Assembly (NCBI RefSeq): GCF_001267155.1 | Contig: NZ_CP012357.1 | Location: 1 to 64,000, forward strand | Length of the DNA: 64,000 nt | Direction of reading: 5' to 3' | Origin: Spiroplasma litorale | GTDB lineage: Bacteria; Bacillota_I; Bacilli_A; Mycoplasmatales; Mycoplasmataceae | Shown here: in pieces, positions 24,911-34,449 of the stretch | Layout: each line of letters starts with the position of its first letter | Position numbering within the stretch: the first letter of the stretch is position 1 | Program-made: the position numbers and the translations under genes | Notes under the pieces: generated by a model | What the model was told of the DNA's origin: nothing | Database searches by the model: none | The model's input: only the letters and a program-made list of their open reading frames with translations

Positions 24911-26314
24911 ATGAGAAAATTAATATCTGTTTTATCAGCTTTAATGCTAACTAGTACGGCTGCCATTAATACAATTTCTTGTGAAGCACCAACAGATGCA
25001 ATGAAAATTTTAGTTGGAGGTAAAGAGAAATTTGAGTTTGATTGGAGAGATGAAAAAAAAGAAATAAGTGCAATTGACTTATTTGCAAATGACAAAAATA
25101 AATTATTATCAAATCTAACAATCCAAATTTTAGAAGCATTCACATACACAGATAGTAAATATCAAAATATTGAGAAAAGAATTAAAGAACAAAAGTTTTT
25201 AGGTAAAGAAGGTTTAGGATTATCTCTTGATTATATTCTTAACGATTCATACACCGACAAAAAGGCTAAAGTAAGTTTTGAAGATGATTCTGTTAAAGAT
25301 AATTTTATTGAAGACTTTACAAAATCAACAAAAAATACAAGATTTAAAACCATTGACTATAATATTAAAGATATTTCTTTAGACAAAACAAAACTATCTG
25401 GGAAATTTGGGAATAATAGCGAAAATAAAGATAAAGAAGTAACAACATTTAATGGAGAAAACTCTTTTGGTGTTCCGGTTGTTAAAGAATTTAATGATAA
25501 AGGTGATCTAGAAAAAACTTCAGAATTAAAAAAAGATAATTCTCCGTTTGGACAAACAAGAAAATCAAATTTGCTTGACTATTATAATATGAAATGAGAG
25601 GAATTTTACCCAGATTTATTTGCTAATGATAAGTTTGGAAGTTTTAAAGATTATAAAGATAAATCTGTCTTTGCGATGGAATCTGCTGATGCAGAAAACT
25701 TTTATGATATTTTAGCTAAGAATGCAACAATAGAATCAAAAAAATTATTAGCAGGTGTAAATAAAAATACTTTTGCTTTATTACATAAACAATTAAATGG
25801 TAAAGGGGATAAATTAGAAATAGGGTTTTTAATGCCTTCTGACTTCTTGATGACTGAAAGTATCGAAGGTTCAAGCCTATCTGATTACAAAGACACTCCA
25901 TATGATATTTCAAAAGGGTCAAAAATATTTAAGGAAAATGAAAAAGAAGAAATTCAAGCGCAAGATACAAAAAATAATGAAAATAAAACATTTGTATATG
26001 CTAAGTCAGATTTAGCGCCATCAATTAAGTTAAACTTTTCAGTTCCTATTAACGACGAGAAAGAAAAAAGTTATGATGTAAATATAACTGGTTTAAATAA
26101 TGTTATTGTTGGTATGTCTCTTGCAAGTTTTAAAATCAGTGAAGTTAAAGATGAATCAAGTGATAAAAAAAGAACTGATGTTGTGTACTATTGATATGAA
26201 CCAACAATATACCAATTTTCAAAAGATAAATTCTTTAAAATTGGTACTGAAAATATGTTTTCAGCTTTAGATGTTGAAAAAGTTAATATAAAAATCTCTA
26301 ATAGTAAAGAATAG
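24911..26314 (+). CDS. Predicted lipoprotein of unknown function
   Basis: 467 residues. A typical mollicute lipoprotein signal: MRKL start, hydrophobic core to about residue 19, lipobox TISC with Cys24 as the lipidation site. The mature part is hydrophilic, lysine/aspartate-rich, with no Cys after position 24 and no motif I recognise. Secreted-surface location is inferred from the signal. GGAG precedes the ATG. It sits 18 bp after dnaB and may be read from the same transcript. Such proteins are numerous in Spiroplasma and often lineage-specific. Three UGA Trp codons are used. Confidence 0.85.
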
Positions 26315-26334
26315 ACCTTTGTCTATTATTTTTT
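26311..26334 (+). terminator. Rho-independent terminator of the lipoprotein gene
   Basis: Arms ATAGAC/GTCTAT with a CTTT loop followed by a T-rich tail. The TAG stop codon (26312-26314) is inside the ascending arm. Confidence 0.75.
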
Positions 26335-26377
26335 ATTTAAATATGAGATAATTATTTATATTTTAAGGTGCTAGTAT

Positions 26378-28321
26378 ATGAATTATTACATAAAATTTGA
26401 AAACAATTATTATAGTGTAGTGGACTTTAGAAACAACATAATAATAGCGTCTTTCATAAAAGAAGAAGATGCACACCGTTTCATTCAGTCAATGTTTTAC
26501 GTACTCAGTCCATATTCATATAGTATGCCAAGACTATCATTTAATAATTTAGCTTTAGGAACAGTTGCTCCATCATATCCTTTATATGAAGGGGCTATGG
26601 GGTTTGCACCCGTTCCTTTTAGTGGCCAATCAGTTTTTCACGGACAATCAGCACCACTTTACAATGACTTTTTAACTAATAATATGCCTATGGGACGTTT
26701 TAATAATTTTTCAAATATGCAACATCCACAAACAAGTATGTTTTACAACCCACAAACAAATCCATACCAACCTCAACAAATGAACCCATATCATCAACAA
26801 CAATATCAACAACCTCAACAAATGAACCCATATCATCAACAACAATATCAACAACCTCAACAAATGAACCCATATCATCAACAACAATATCAACAACCTC
26901 AACAAATGAACCCATATCATCAACAACAATATCAACAACCTCAACAAATGAACCCATATCATCAACAACCATATCAACAACCTCAACAAATGAACCCATA
27001 TCATCAACAACAATATCAACAACCTCAACAAATGAACCCATATCATCAACAACAATATCAACAACCTCAACAAATGAACCCATATCATCAACAACAATAT
27101 CAACAACCTCAACAAATGAACCCATATCATCATCATCAACAACCAGATAATTTAAGTGAAAACAATAACCCGTATTTAAATAACAGTAAAAACCAAAATG
27201 GTTTTAACAATAGACAAAATCAAAACCAATATGGGTATGAAATGGATAATACTTTAAATAGTGGTGGATCTAATTTTAATCATTTGAACCAGAATCAAGA
27301 AAGTAGTTTTTTAAAAAATAAAAAGAAAAAACGTGATGAGCTATTTAATGATGATACTTTAAAAACTGAAATGCAAAACTTTGACATGCCAAATAATGAA
27401 CCAATTATTTTTAATGATGATACTTTATCAATAGATGATTCAGTATTTAGTGAAGATAAAATGGGAGCAATTTATAAAGACCCAAATGATGATCCAAATA
27501 TAATTTATAACAGCACTGATGATGACAGTTTGGGAGAATTATCAGCATATAAAGATTTAAATAAAAAAGAACTAAAAAAAAAAGAACAAAAAGAAGAAAT
27601 AAGTAGTTTGTTACAAGAAGGCATAGATAATAAAATAGAAGATAGAATAAAAGAGATATTACAGAAGGAAAAAAAATCAGTTGTTGAAGAACAAAAAGTT
27701 GTTGAAGATCAAAAAGTTGAACCAACGATTATCGAAGAACCAAAAGTTCTTAATAATGAGCTTGAACCAAACAATGCTCCATTTAACTTAAAAAATAATG
27801 TAGACGATAATGTAAAAGAATTAAAAGAAATAACTTCTAATATTGAAACAAGTAATGTTGATAATAATAGAAGTTCTTTTCTTAATGTAAATAAAAGTAT
27901 AGATGAAACTATTTCTAATAATAGTTCTGAAATTCATAATAATAATAGTTATAATCAAGTAGATGTTTTAAATAATAAAAATGAATTGGGCGCTATCCAT
28001 AATGACTATGAGGAATCTTTAAAAGGTGATATAAAACCTATTGATAATAGTAAAATAGAAGTTCTTAATAAAAAAGATGTTACAAGGACAATTACTAGTT
28101 TATATGAAGATAACTTGGTAACTTCAAATAATTTTGTTTCAAAAAGAGATGATTTAATTGATCTAGGACCAATACAAGAAGAAGATGAAATTTTTTCAAC
28201 ACCGCGAAGAGACGCTGAACTTGAAGATTATGAAAACTTTGCAACCAGTCGAAAAGAAAAGAAAATATTAAGAAAAATAGAAAAAAAACAAATTAAAGAT
28301 AATAAAAAAAAGAAAGAATAA
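26378..28321 (+). CDS. Low-complexity Q/P/H/Y-repeat protein of unknown function
   Basis: 647 residues with no recognisable enzyme domain, signal peptide or membrane segment. Residues 1-50 form a small aromatic-rich N-terminal unit; residues 135-246 consist of eight 14-residue repeats of the type MNPYHQQQYQQPQQ; the rest is Asn/Asp/Lys/Glu-rich and probably disordered, ending in a very basic tail. It uses no UGA Trp codon and in fact contains no Trp. Such architecture recalls cytoskeletal or scaffold proteins of mollicutes, but that is only an analogy. ung follows 3 bp later, so the two are likely cotranscribed. Confidence 0.8.
   Translation: MNYYIKFENNYYSVVDFRNNIIIASFIKEEDAHRFIQSMFYVLSPYSYSMPRLSFNNLALGTVAPSYPLYEGAMGFAPVPFSGQSVFHGQSAPLYNDFLTNNMPMGRFNNFSNMQHPQTSMFYNPQTNPYQPQQMNPYHQQQYQQPQQMNPYHQQQYQQPQQMNPYHQQQYQQPQQMNPYHQQQYQQPQQMNPYHQQPYQQPQQMNPYHQQQYQQPQQMNPYHQQQYQQPQQMNPYHQQQYQQPQQMNPYHHHQQPDNLSENNNPYLNNSKNQNGFNNRQNQNQYGYEMDNTLNSGGSNFNHLNQNQESSFLKNKKKKRDELFNDDTLKTEMQNFDMPNNEPIIFNDDTLSIDDSVFSEDKMGAIYKDPNDDPNIIYNSTDDDSLGELSAYKDLNKKELKKKEQKEEISSLLQEGIDNKIEDRIKEILQKEKKSVVEEQKVVEDQKVEPTIIEEPKVLNNELEPNNAPFNLKNNVDDNVKELKEITSNIETSNVDNNRSSFLNVNKSIDETISNNSSEIHNNNSYNQVDVLNNKNELGAIHNDYEESLKGDIKPIDNSKIEVLNKKDVTRTITSLYEDNLVTSNNFVSKRDDLIDLGPIQEEDEIFSTPRRDAELEDYENFATSRKEKKILRKIEKKQIKDNKKKKE
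26780..27115 (+). repeat. Tandem array of eight 42-bp in-frame repeats
   Basis: Eight 42-bp units read head to tail, each coding MNPYHQQQYQQPQQ. All look identical except unit 5 (26948-26989), where one CAA is CCA (Gln to Pro). A partial ninth unit begins at 27116 and degrades into a CAT run. Near identity at synonymous sites indicates recent expansion by slippage or unequal recombination. The unit is a multiple of three, so copy-number change keeps the frame. Confidence 0.97.
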
Positions 28322-28324
28322 GTT

Positions 28325-28990
28325 ATGGAGTGAGAAAATTTATTATCAGTAGAATGATTAAAATTAATTAAATCATCCAATTTAGATGATAAATTATCTA
28401 ATATATGAAATAAACTGAAACAAAAATCTAATTTCACACCACCACTTGAAACAATATTTAGGTTATTTCAGAATATAGAACCACATCAAATTAAAGTTAT
28501 TATTATAGGCCAAGATCCATATCATGGGGAAGGCCAAGCAGATGGAATAGCATTTAGTAGTTTTAATAATTTAAAGACACCAAGAAGCTTAAGTAATATT
28601 TTTAAAGAACTTAGTAATGATTTAAATATAGATCATTCTAAAAATAACAATCTTATTGGCTGAGTTAAACAAGGTGTATTTCTAATAAACACTTCTCTAA
28701 CAGTTAAATTGCACAAACCCAACTCTCATAAAGATATAGGTTGAAATGAATTTATTATTGAACTTTTAGAAAATATTAATAAAATAAATTCAAATATTAT
28801 TTATTGTTTATGAGGTAATTGTGCAAAAAGTATATATAATAAATTTAAGAAAAAAGTGGAGGATGTAATTGAAACAACTCATCCTTCTCCCTTTAGTTTT
28901 AATAGAGGTTTTTCAGGAAGTAAAATTTTCTCAAAAATAAATGAAAAGCTATTAAAAAAAGGATTAAATGCAATTGATTGAAGACTTTAA
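28325..28990 (+). CDS. ung: Uracil-DNA glycosylase
   Basis: Removes uracil from DNA. The 221-residue frame is visible only with UGA as Trp (eight such codons, two in the first 13). Diagnostic motifs are GQDPYHGEGQADG near residues 61-73, with catalytic Asp, and HPSPFSFNRGF near 187-197, with catalytic His. NTSLTVK and LWGNCA match other family blocks. Start ATG lies 3 bp after the previous stop; the Shine-Dalgarno is weak, so translation may be coupled. Confidence 0.94.
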
Positions 28991-28999
28991 GAGGTATTT

Positions 29000-29899
29000 A
29001 TGGAAAAAATTAGTAATTGGTTGTTAGATGGTAACAACCTTGCTTATGCAATGTCAGGACTTATAGGTGCATTTATATTGGCATATTTTATATACAATAC
29101 TTTTTCATATGTTGTATTGAAAGAAAGATATCATGGTATTAGATTTACAACTAAAAACATAGCTTACATAACTATGTTTACTGCAATTAATGTTAGTGTT
29201 ACTGTTGTTATTTCTCTTACAATTCCCATTACTGTTTTTCCTCCTATTAGAATTGCCTTTGAAGGGGTTATGGTTAAAATAACTGGATTTATATTCGGAC
29301 CAATTATTGGGGTTTTAGTTGCGGTTATTACAGAAGTGTTAGTAATGATTTTTGTACCTTCGTTCATTCACCCTGCTTTTATTATCGTTGTTATTTCATT
29401 TGGATTTATAGCAGGTATTGGTTCTAGTTTATTAAGACTTGGTAAGGGTTATAATTGAGTGAATATGCTTTTGATAAATTTGTTTATTGTTTGCTTTGCA
29501 GTTTTTATACTAGTAATAACAGATTATTACACTGGGGATATAAACATATTTGACATAAATGTTACAAAAGAAGTTTATAAATGGTTCTTTTCAGGATCGA
29601 TACTTGTTTGTTTGTTTTTTATATGGATTATATATTTTGTATTATTTTTTAAAAAAAGCACAAAAACACTTCATATATTATTACCAATTATATTATTTGC
29701 AACCGCATCAGAATATATCTCAACATCTTTAATTTCGGCTTGGGGGGATGCTGGATTTTTAGGTATTGAAGGTTCAAAAGGATATAGTGCTATGCTTATT
29801 AGTAGATTAATACAAGCACCTTTAAAAATATTATTTAACTCAACAGTTTTATATTTCACTTATAAAGCAGTACACCCATTAATTAAAAGAGATAGATAG
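29000..29899 (+). CDS. ECF transporter S component, FolT-like family
   Basis: 299-residue integral membrane protein with about seven hydrophobic segments. The middle matches energy-coupling-factor substrate-binding subunits of the folate/related type: AYITMFTAINVSVTVV, IRIAFEGVMVKITGFIFGPIIGVLVAVITE and the C-terminal MLISRLIQAPLKILFNSTVLY. It would capture a vitamin and pair with a shared EcfAA'T module encoded elsewhere. The substrate is uncertain; folate is suggested only by resemblance to the copy beside folC at the end of the window. Follows ung by 9 bp and precedes cysS by 12 bp. Confidence 0.72.
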
Positions 29900-29911
29900 G
29901 ATTATTAATGA

Positions 29912-31243
29912 ATGAAATTATTTGACTCATTTTCAACTAACTTTAAAGACATTGATGAAGACCAGATTAACATTTATACATGTGGTCCAACTGTATATGA
30001 CTACATTCACATAGGTAATGCAAGACCTTTAATACTAGCTGATACTTTAGTTAGATATTTTGATCATAAAAAAATAAAATATAAATACCTTTTGAACATA
30101 ACAGACATTGATGACAAAATAATTAATAAAGCTATAGATTTAAATATTACCGAGGATGAACTTGTAGATAAATATAAGAACGCATTTTTAAAAAATCTTA
30201 ATGATCTAAATATAAAAACACCATCAAATATTGTTGCAATTTCTTCAAAAATTGGGGAAATTATCAATTTTATAGATGTGTTAATTGAAAAAGGTTACGC
30301 ATATATAGTTGATGGAAGTGTCTATTTTGATATTTCAAAAGTTAAAAATGAATATGGTAAATTATCTAAGCAACAACTAGAAAATCTTTGAACAGGTGTA
30401 AGAGTTGACTTAGAAAAAAATAAAAAAAATCAAGGTGATTTTGCCTTATGAAAAAAAACAGATATAGGTAAAAATTGGTTATCAAAATGAAGCTTAGGTA
30501 GACCTGGTTGGCATACAGAATGCGCTTTAATGATAGACCACTTTTTTAGCGAAACAATCGATATACATATTGGGGGTATAGATTTAAAATTTCCTCATCA
30601 TGAAAACGAGAGGGTACAGTATCTTGCAAAAAATGAAAAAGAGATTGCAAAACTTTGAATGCATAATGGACATTTATCAATAGAAAATGTAAAAATGTCT
30701 AAATCTTTAGGTAACATAATTACTGTAAATGAGTTTCTTGAAAAGTATAATTTAAATACTTTAAGGTACATTTTTTTATCATCTAACTATAGACAACCTT
30801 TAAATATTTCTATTGATGTTATAAATCAAGCCATAGAATGAAATAAAAAAGTTTTTAATTTGCTAAAAACAAGTAATTGGAAATTAGCAATCAAAGAAAT
30901 CAATCAAAGAAATCAAATACCAATTGATGAAGATTTGGTGCCCTTCAATTATATGGATAAATTTAATTCATATATGGAAGATGATTTAAATACTCCAATG
31001 GTAATTACATTACTAGATGAAATGATGAAAAATTTAAACTCACAAATTAAGGATAGTTGTTTAGATTTATGTATGTCAGAATTTAAAAGCATACTTGATT
31101 GCATCGGTTTTAAATATCACATAAAACAGTTAACTGATAAAGATATAAAAAAATTAAACCTTTGAAAAAAAGCGCTAACTAAAAAAGACTATATAAAAGC
31201 TGACAAACTAAGAAAAGAACTAATAGAAAGTGAAATAATTTAA
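29912..31243 (+). CDS. cysS: Cysteinyl-tRNA synthetase
   Basis: Class I synthetase charging tRNA-Cys. 443 residues. HIGH-type motif HIGNARP with the zinc Cys in YTCGPTVYD, a second zinc-site segment [12 protein letters not shown] and HHENERVQ-like PHHENERVQ, and KMSKSLGN. Several UGA Trp codons are used. No T-box leader is present in the 12-bp gap upstream. Its stop overlaps the rlmB ATG by one base. The mrnC gene usually between cysS and rlmB is absent. Confidence 0.96.
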
Positions 31244-31968
31244 TGAAACAATTCTTTGCTTATGGAAAAAACGCAGTAGAAAACATCATTTTAACAAACC
31301 CTTCCCAAATTAAAAAAATATATATAACCAAAGGTAGTTCTTTTTCAGAAAATGTTTATTCAAATATAAAGAATAATAAAATCGAATGAGAGTCAATCGA
31401 AAAAGATTTACTCTCAACAAAATTTGAAATTAAATACTCTGTTCATCAAGGTTATGTTGCAGTTCTTTTTAACTTCAAATATTTTGAATATGAATATCTA
31501 ATTAAAAATGATTGTAAAATGATTTTAATGTTAGATAGAATACAAGATCCACAAAATTTAGGTGCAATAATTAGAAGTGCATCTTTATTCGGTGTTGATG
31601 CAATTATTATAAAATCTATAAATCAAGCAGAAATAACTCCATCTGTTATAAAAGCTTCAGCAGGAACAATTTATAATGTTCCTATAATAAAAGTTAGTAG
31701 CTTAGTAGCATGTTTAAAAAAACTAAAAGAGAATGGCTTTTGAATTTTTACTTCTGCTTTAAAAGACGAAAGTGTTAGCATAAATACTCTTGACTCTGCA
31801 AATAAAACAGTGGTAGTTATTGGTAATGAAGGTGAAGGTGTATCAAATAGTATTTTAAACTCTTCAGACATATTGTTTAAAATTGATACAACAAATGTTA
31901 TTGATTCATTAAATGTATCAGTGGCAACAGGGATCATATTATACAGTTTTTATACTAAAAAAAGATAG
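31243..31968 (+). CDS. rlmB: 23S rRNA (guanosine-2'-O-)-methyltransferase, TrmH/RlmB family
   Basis: SPOUT methyltransferase that methylates G2251 of 23S rRNA or a related RNA site. 241 residues. An N-terminal substrate-binding domain (YGKNAVENII) is followed by LDRIQDPQNLGAIIRSASLFGVDAI-type motif 1 (near residues 97-121), IGNEGEGVS motif 2 and SLNVSVATGIILY motif 3, which form the SAM-binding trefoil knot. Position after cysS is the standard one for rlmB. Start overlaps the cysS stop. Confidence 0.93.
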
Positions 31969-31978
31969 GAGAAATTAC

Positions 31979-32599
31979 ATGGAAAGCAGTAATTTAAGAA
32001 CTCGTAAATTAATTAATGAACTTGTTGAAATAAAATTTAATAATTTATTTAATACAAATGACATATCAATACTTAAAAACACATTATATAAAACAATTAC
32101 TACAGAATATCAAAAACTAGCAATAGTACAATTAGATTTAGAAGATTTTACACACGTTATATATTCGGCGCTTGTTGAAGTTGAAAAAAAATACGATAAA
32201 TCAAAAAACGTGCCATTGGCTGCTTATGCAAAATTTATTCTAAGAAATAGAATTTTGGACTATGGCAAACATTTAAGAAGAAAAAAAAGAATGGCAACAA
32301 TACAAGCTATAAACTCAAACAGAGGTGAAGTTTCAAACTCGTACATAAGTGCGTTTGACAAAGATGTCGACAGTTATTCGCACCAAGAATATATGGTCGG
32401 CAACAACGATAGAAAAGTTAGAAGAATAATACTAGATTATCTTAATTCGGATGCTTCTATAATTGATAAAAAAATCATTTATATGATGTATGAAGGCAAT
32501 ACACAAAAAGAAATAATGGAAAATTTGAAAATCAACCGAAAAAGAATATTAATTTGCAAAGAAAATTTAAAAAAATACTTCAGAAGTTTAATAAATTAA
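31979..32599 (+). CDS. Divergent SigH-like RNA polymerase sigma factor
   Basis: 206 residues. Region 2-like helices include DLEDFTHVIYSALVEVEKKY and an AYAKFILRNRILDY segment that aligns with the AFAELCITRQIITA core of Bacillus SigH, followed by a very basic HLRRKKRM. The C-terminus has a helix-turn-helix (KIIYMMYEGNTQKEIMENL) matching region 4. It occupies the exact sigH slot of the rlmB-(yacP)-sigH-rpmG-secE order. An in-frame upstream ATG at 31913 lies inside rlmB; ATAGGAGA at 31965-31972 selects ATG 31979. Synteny and pattern both support the call although sequence identity is low. Confidence 0.75.
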   Translation: MESSNLRTRKLINELVEIKFNNLFNTNDISILKNTLYKTITTEYQKLAIVQLDLEDFTHVIYSALVEVEKKYDKSKNVPLAAYAKFILRNRILDYGKHLRRKKRMATIQAINSNRGEVSNSYISAFDKDVDSYSHQEYMVGNNDRKVRRIILDYLNSDASIIDKKIIYMMYEGNTQKEIMENLKINRKRILICKENLKKYFRSLIN

Positions 32600-32641
32600 A
32601 ATCTTAATATATAATTATCTAAGAAAGTATTGTGATTTAAT

Positions 32642-32800
32642 ATGCCAACAAAAAAGAATAAGATAATTATTGTTTGTGATAATTGTCTTTCAAGAAATTA
32701 TACATTCACAAAGAGTTCAATCAACCACTCTGAAAGATTAGAGATTAAAAAGTTTTGCCCAACATGTAATACACATGTTCTTCACAAGGAGACCAGATAA
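32642..32800 (+). CDS. rpmG: 50S ribosomal protein L33
   Basis: 52 residues. Two Cys pairs, CDNC near 12-15 and CPTC near 39-42, form the zinc ribbon of the C+ type L33. The rest is basic. It sits directly before secE as in other Firmicutes (rpmGB). Its end includes the Shine-Dalgarno AAGGAG of secE. Confidence 0.92.
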   Translation: MPTKKNKIIIVCDNCLSRNYTFTKSSINHSERLEIKKFCPTCNTHVLHKETR

Positions 32801-32801
32801 A

Positions 32802-33197
32802 ATGGATGAAAATAAAAAAAAGTTAACCAAAGAAGAAAAAGCTAAAATTAAACTAGAAAAGATTGAAGCTAAAAAACAAGAAAAGGCAGAACGTAGAAAA
32901 CAATTTGAAGATCTTTTTAAAGAAGTACAAGGACATGATGGAACCCAAGAAGGTAAAATAAAAGCTGCAAGAGCAAAAAAAGTTAAAAAACATAAAGATA
33001 AAATTGGGTTTAAAAAGGCCGCAAAAGAAGCACCTGTTAAATTTTTAAAAGAGATTAATAAAATTAAATGGTCTTCAAGAGAAAATTTAAGTATTAAATT
33101 TTTATGAGTAATCGTTTTTATTTTAATATTTGGCGTATTTTTCTTTGCGGTCGATTATGGACTACAACATTTATTTGTAGAGTTAAAAATTATTTAA
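32802..33197 (+). CDS. secE: Preprotein translocase subunit SecE
   Basis: 131 residues. A highly charged lysine-rich N-terminal extension of about 75 residues precedes the conserved SecE core FLKEINKIKWSSREN and a single C-terminal membrane helix (about residues 102-122). Typical Gram-positive SecE has about 60 residues, so the extension is notable but known in mollicutes. ATG 32802 is 9 nt from AAGGAG; an in-frame ATG at 32775 within rpmG lacks one. nusG follows after 12 bp. Confidence 0.9.
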
Positions 33198-33209
33198 ATA
33201 AGGAGTACT

Positions 33210-33836
33210 ATGACAACAAATTTATTAGAAATGGAAGAAGAGTTAGCATCTTATAAGGGCCAATGGTTTGTTATAAACTGTAATAGTGGTCATGAAGATA
33301 GCGTTAAGTCTGATTTATTGCAAAAGATTGAGTCTTCAAATCTTGAAGAAAAAGTTTTTGATATTAGAATATCTAAAAGTCCAGTAATGGGGAAAAATAA
33401 TAAAATTATAGATAAAAATAAGTTCCCTGGTTACATTTTTATTAATATGCATATGACAGACGAAACTTGATTTATAATACGTAATACACCTGGTGTAACT
33501 GGGTTTATTGGTTCTTCAGGTAGAGGAGCTAAACCTTTACCTTTAACAAGTGAAGAAGTTTTTAGACTAATTAATCAAGATGAAAAAATTGGAAAAGATC
33601 GAAAATCTAACAAAGGTAATGCAAACCAACCTAAAAAAGAAAAAGTATTATTTGAAGCAACTTTTAAAGTTAAAGATGTTGTTATGGTAAAAGAAGGTCC
33701 TTTTGCAAATACTGAAGGCCAAGTAATGGAAATGGATTTTGAAAAAGGTATTGCAATTGTTAATATAGAACTTTTTGGAAGAATTACACCAACAGAATTT
33801 GAATTTTCAAATTTAAGCTTAGCTTATAACTTATAA
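33210..33836 (+). CDS. nusG: Transcription antitermination factor NusG
   Basis: Binds RNA polymerase and controls pausing and elongation. 208 residues versus about 177 in Bacillus. N-terminal domain with QWFVINCNSGHE, FPGYIFINM and RNTPGVTGFIG; C-terminal KOW domain with FKVKDVVMVKEGPFA and EFEFSNLSLA. The linker between them (residues about 125-150) is extended with a Lys/Asn-rich stretch. One UGA Trp. Standard position after secE. Confidence 0.95.
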
Positions 33837-33845
33837 AGGATAACT

Positions 33846-34352
33846 ATGGAAAAAATAAAAATTAGAATTAATATAAAAAATAGTAAATCAATTAATATTG
33901 ATTTGTACCCAGATATTGCACCAATTACAGTAAATAATTTTGTGGAATTAATAAAGAAAAATTATTTTGATAATTTAATATTTCATAGAGTAATAAAAGG
34001 TTTTATGATCCAAGGCGGTGGAATGACCGAAGACATGAAAGAAAAAACAGGGGCTAAGGAAATTAAAGGTGAATTCAAGTCTAACGGGTTTGATAAAAAT
34101 AATTTATCTCATGAAGTGGGAGTTATTTCTATGGCTAGAACAATGATTAAAGACAGTGCTTCAAGTCAATTTTTTATAGTAACAGGAAATGCAAAATTTT
34201 TAGATGGAGAGTATGCTGCTTTTGGTAAGGTCTCTGATGAAGAAAGTCTTAGAGTTGCTTTAGAAATAGAGAACGTAAAAACAGGTTCTAAAAATTTTCA
34301 TGAAGATGTACCAATAGAACCAATTGTAATAAAAAATATCGAATTAATTTAA
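33846..34352 (+). CDS. Cyclophilin-type peptidyl-prolyl cis-trans isomerase
   Basis: 168 residues. Cyclophilin landmarks are TVNNFVELIKKNYFDNLIFHRVIKGFMIQ split as TVNNFVELI, FHRVIKGFMIQGG near residues 45-57, with the catalytic Arg, and SSQFFIVTGN near 106-115. No signal peptide, so cytosolic. It catalyses proline isomerisation. AAGGA precedes the ATG. Its insertion between nusG and rplK breaks an otherwise near-universal gene pair. Confidence 0.92.
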   Translation: MEKIKIRINIKNSKSINIDLYPDIAPITVNNFVELIKKNYFDNLIFHRVIKGFMIQGGGMTEDMKEKTGAKEIKGEFKSNGFDKNNLSHEVGVISMARTMIKDSASSQFFIVTGNAKFLDGEYAAFGKVSDEESLRVALEIENVKTGSKNFHEDVPIEPIVIKNIELI

Positions 34353-34387
34353 TAAATATGGTATTATTATAAATGGCAGATTTTTAT

Positions 34388-34425
34388 TGTGGAAGTATTA
34401 CAATTATGTATACGATTGGACCACA
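34388..34425 (+). promoter_or_regulatory. Candidate hairpin leader of rplK-rplA
   Basis: The 97-bp gap before rplK has a possible long hairpin: TGTGG (34388-34392) with CCACA (34421-34425), and inside it GTAT with ATAC. The L11-L1 operon is autoregulated by L1 in many bacteria through a leader mimicking its rRNA site. I cannot confirm such mimicry by eye, so the role is speculative. A TATTAT at 34362-34367 might be the promoter. Confidence 0.3.
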
Positions 34426-34449
34426 GCGAAAAACAGGAGGTGTTGTATC

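Noticed and set aside
26780-27115. Possible CRISPR array (regular repeats)
   Set aside because: There are no spacers; units are contiguous and in frame with a coding sequence.
26700-27142. Long open frames on the minus strand across the 42-bp repeats
   Set aside because: They are a by-product of a stop-free repeat whose length is a multiple of three; the predicted proteins are pure repeats of the reverse complement and have no ribosome binding site.
29900-29911. T-box riboswitch ahead of cysS (and similarly lysS)
   Set aside because: The gaps are only 12-14 bp and cannot hold a T-box.
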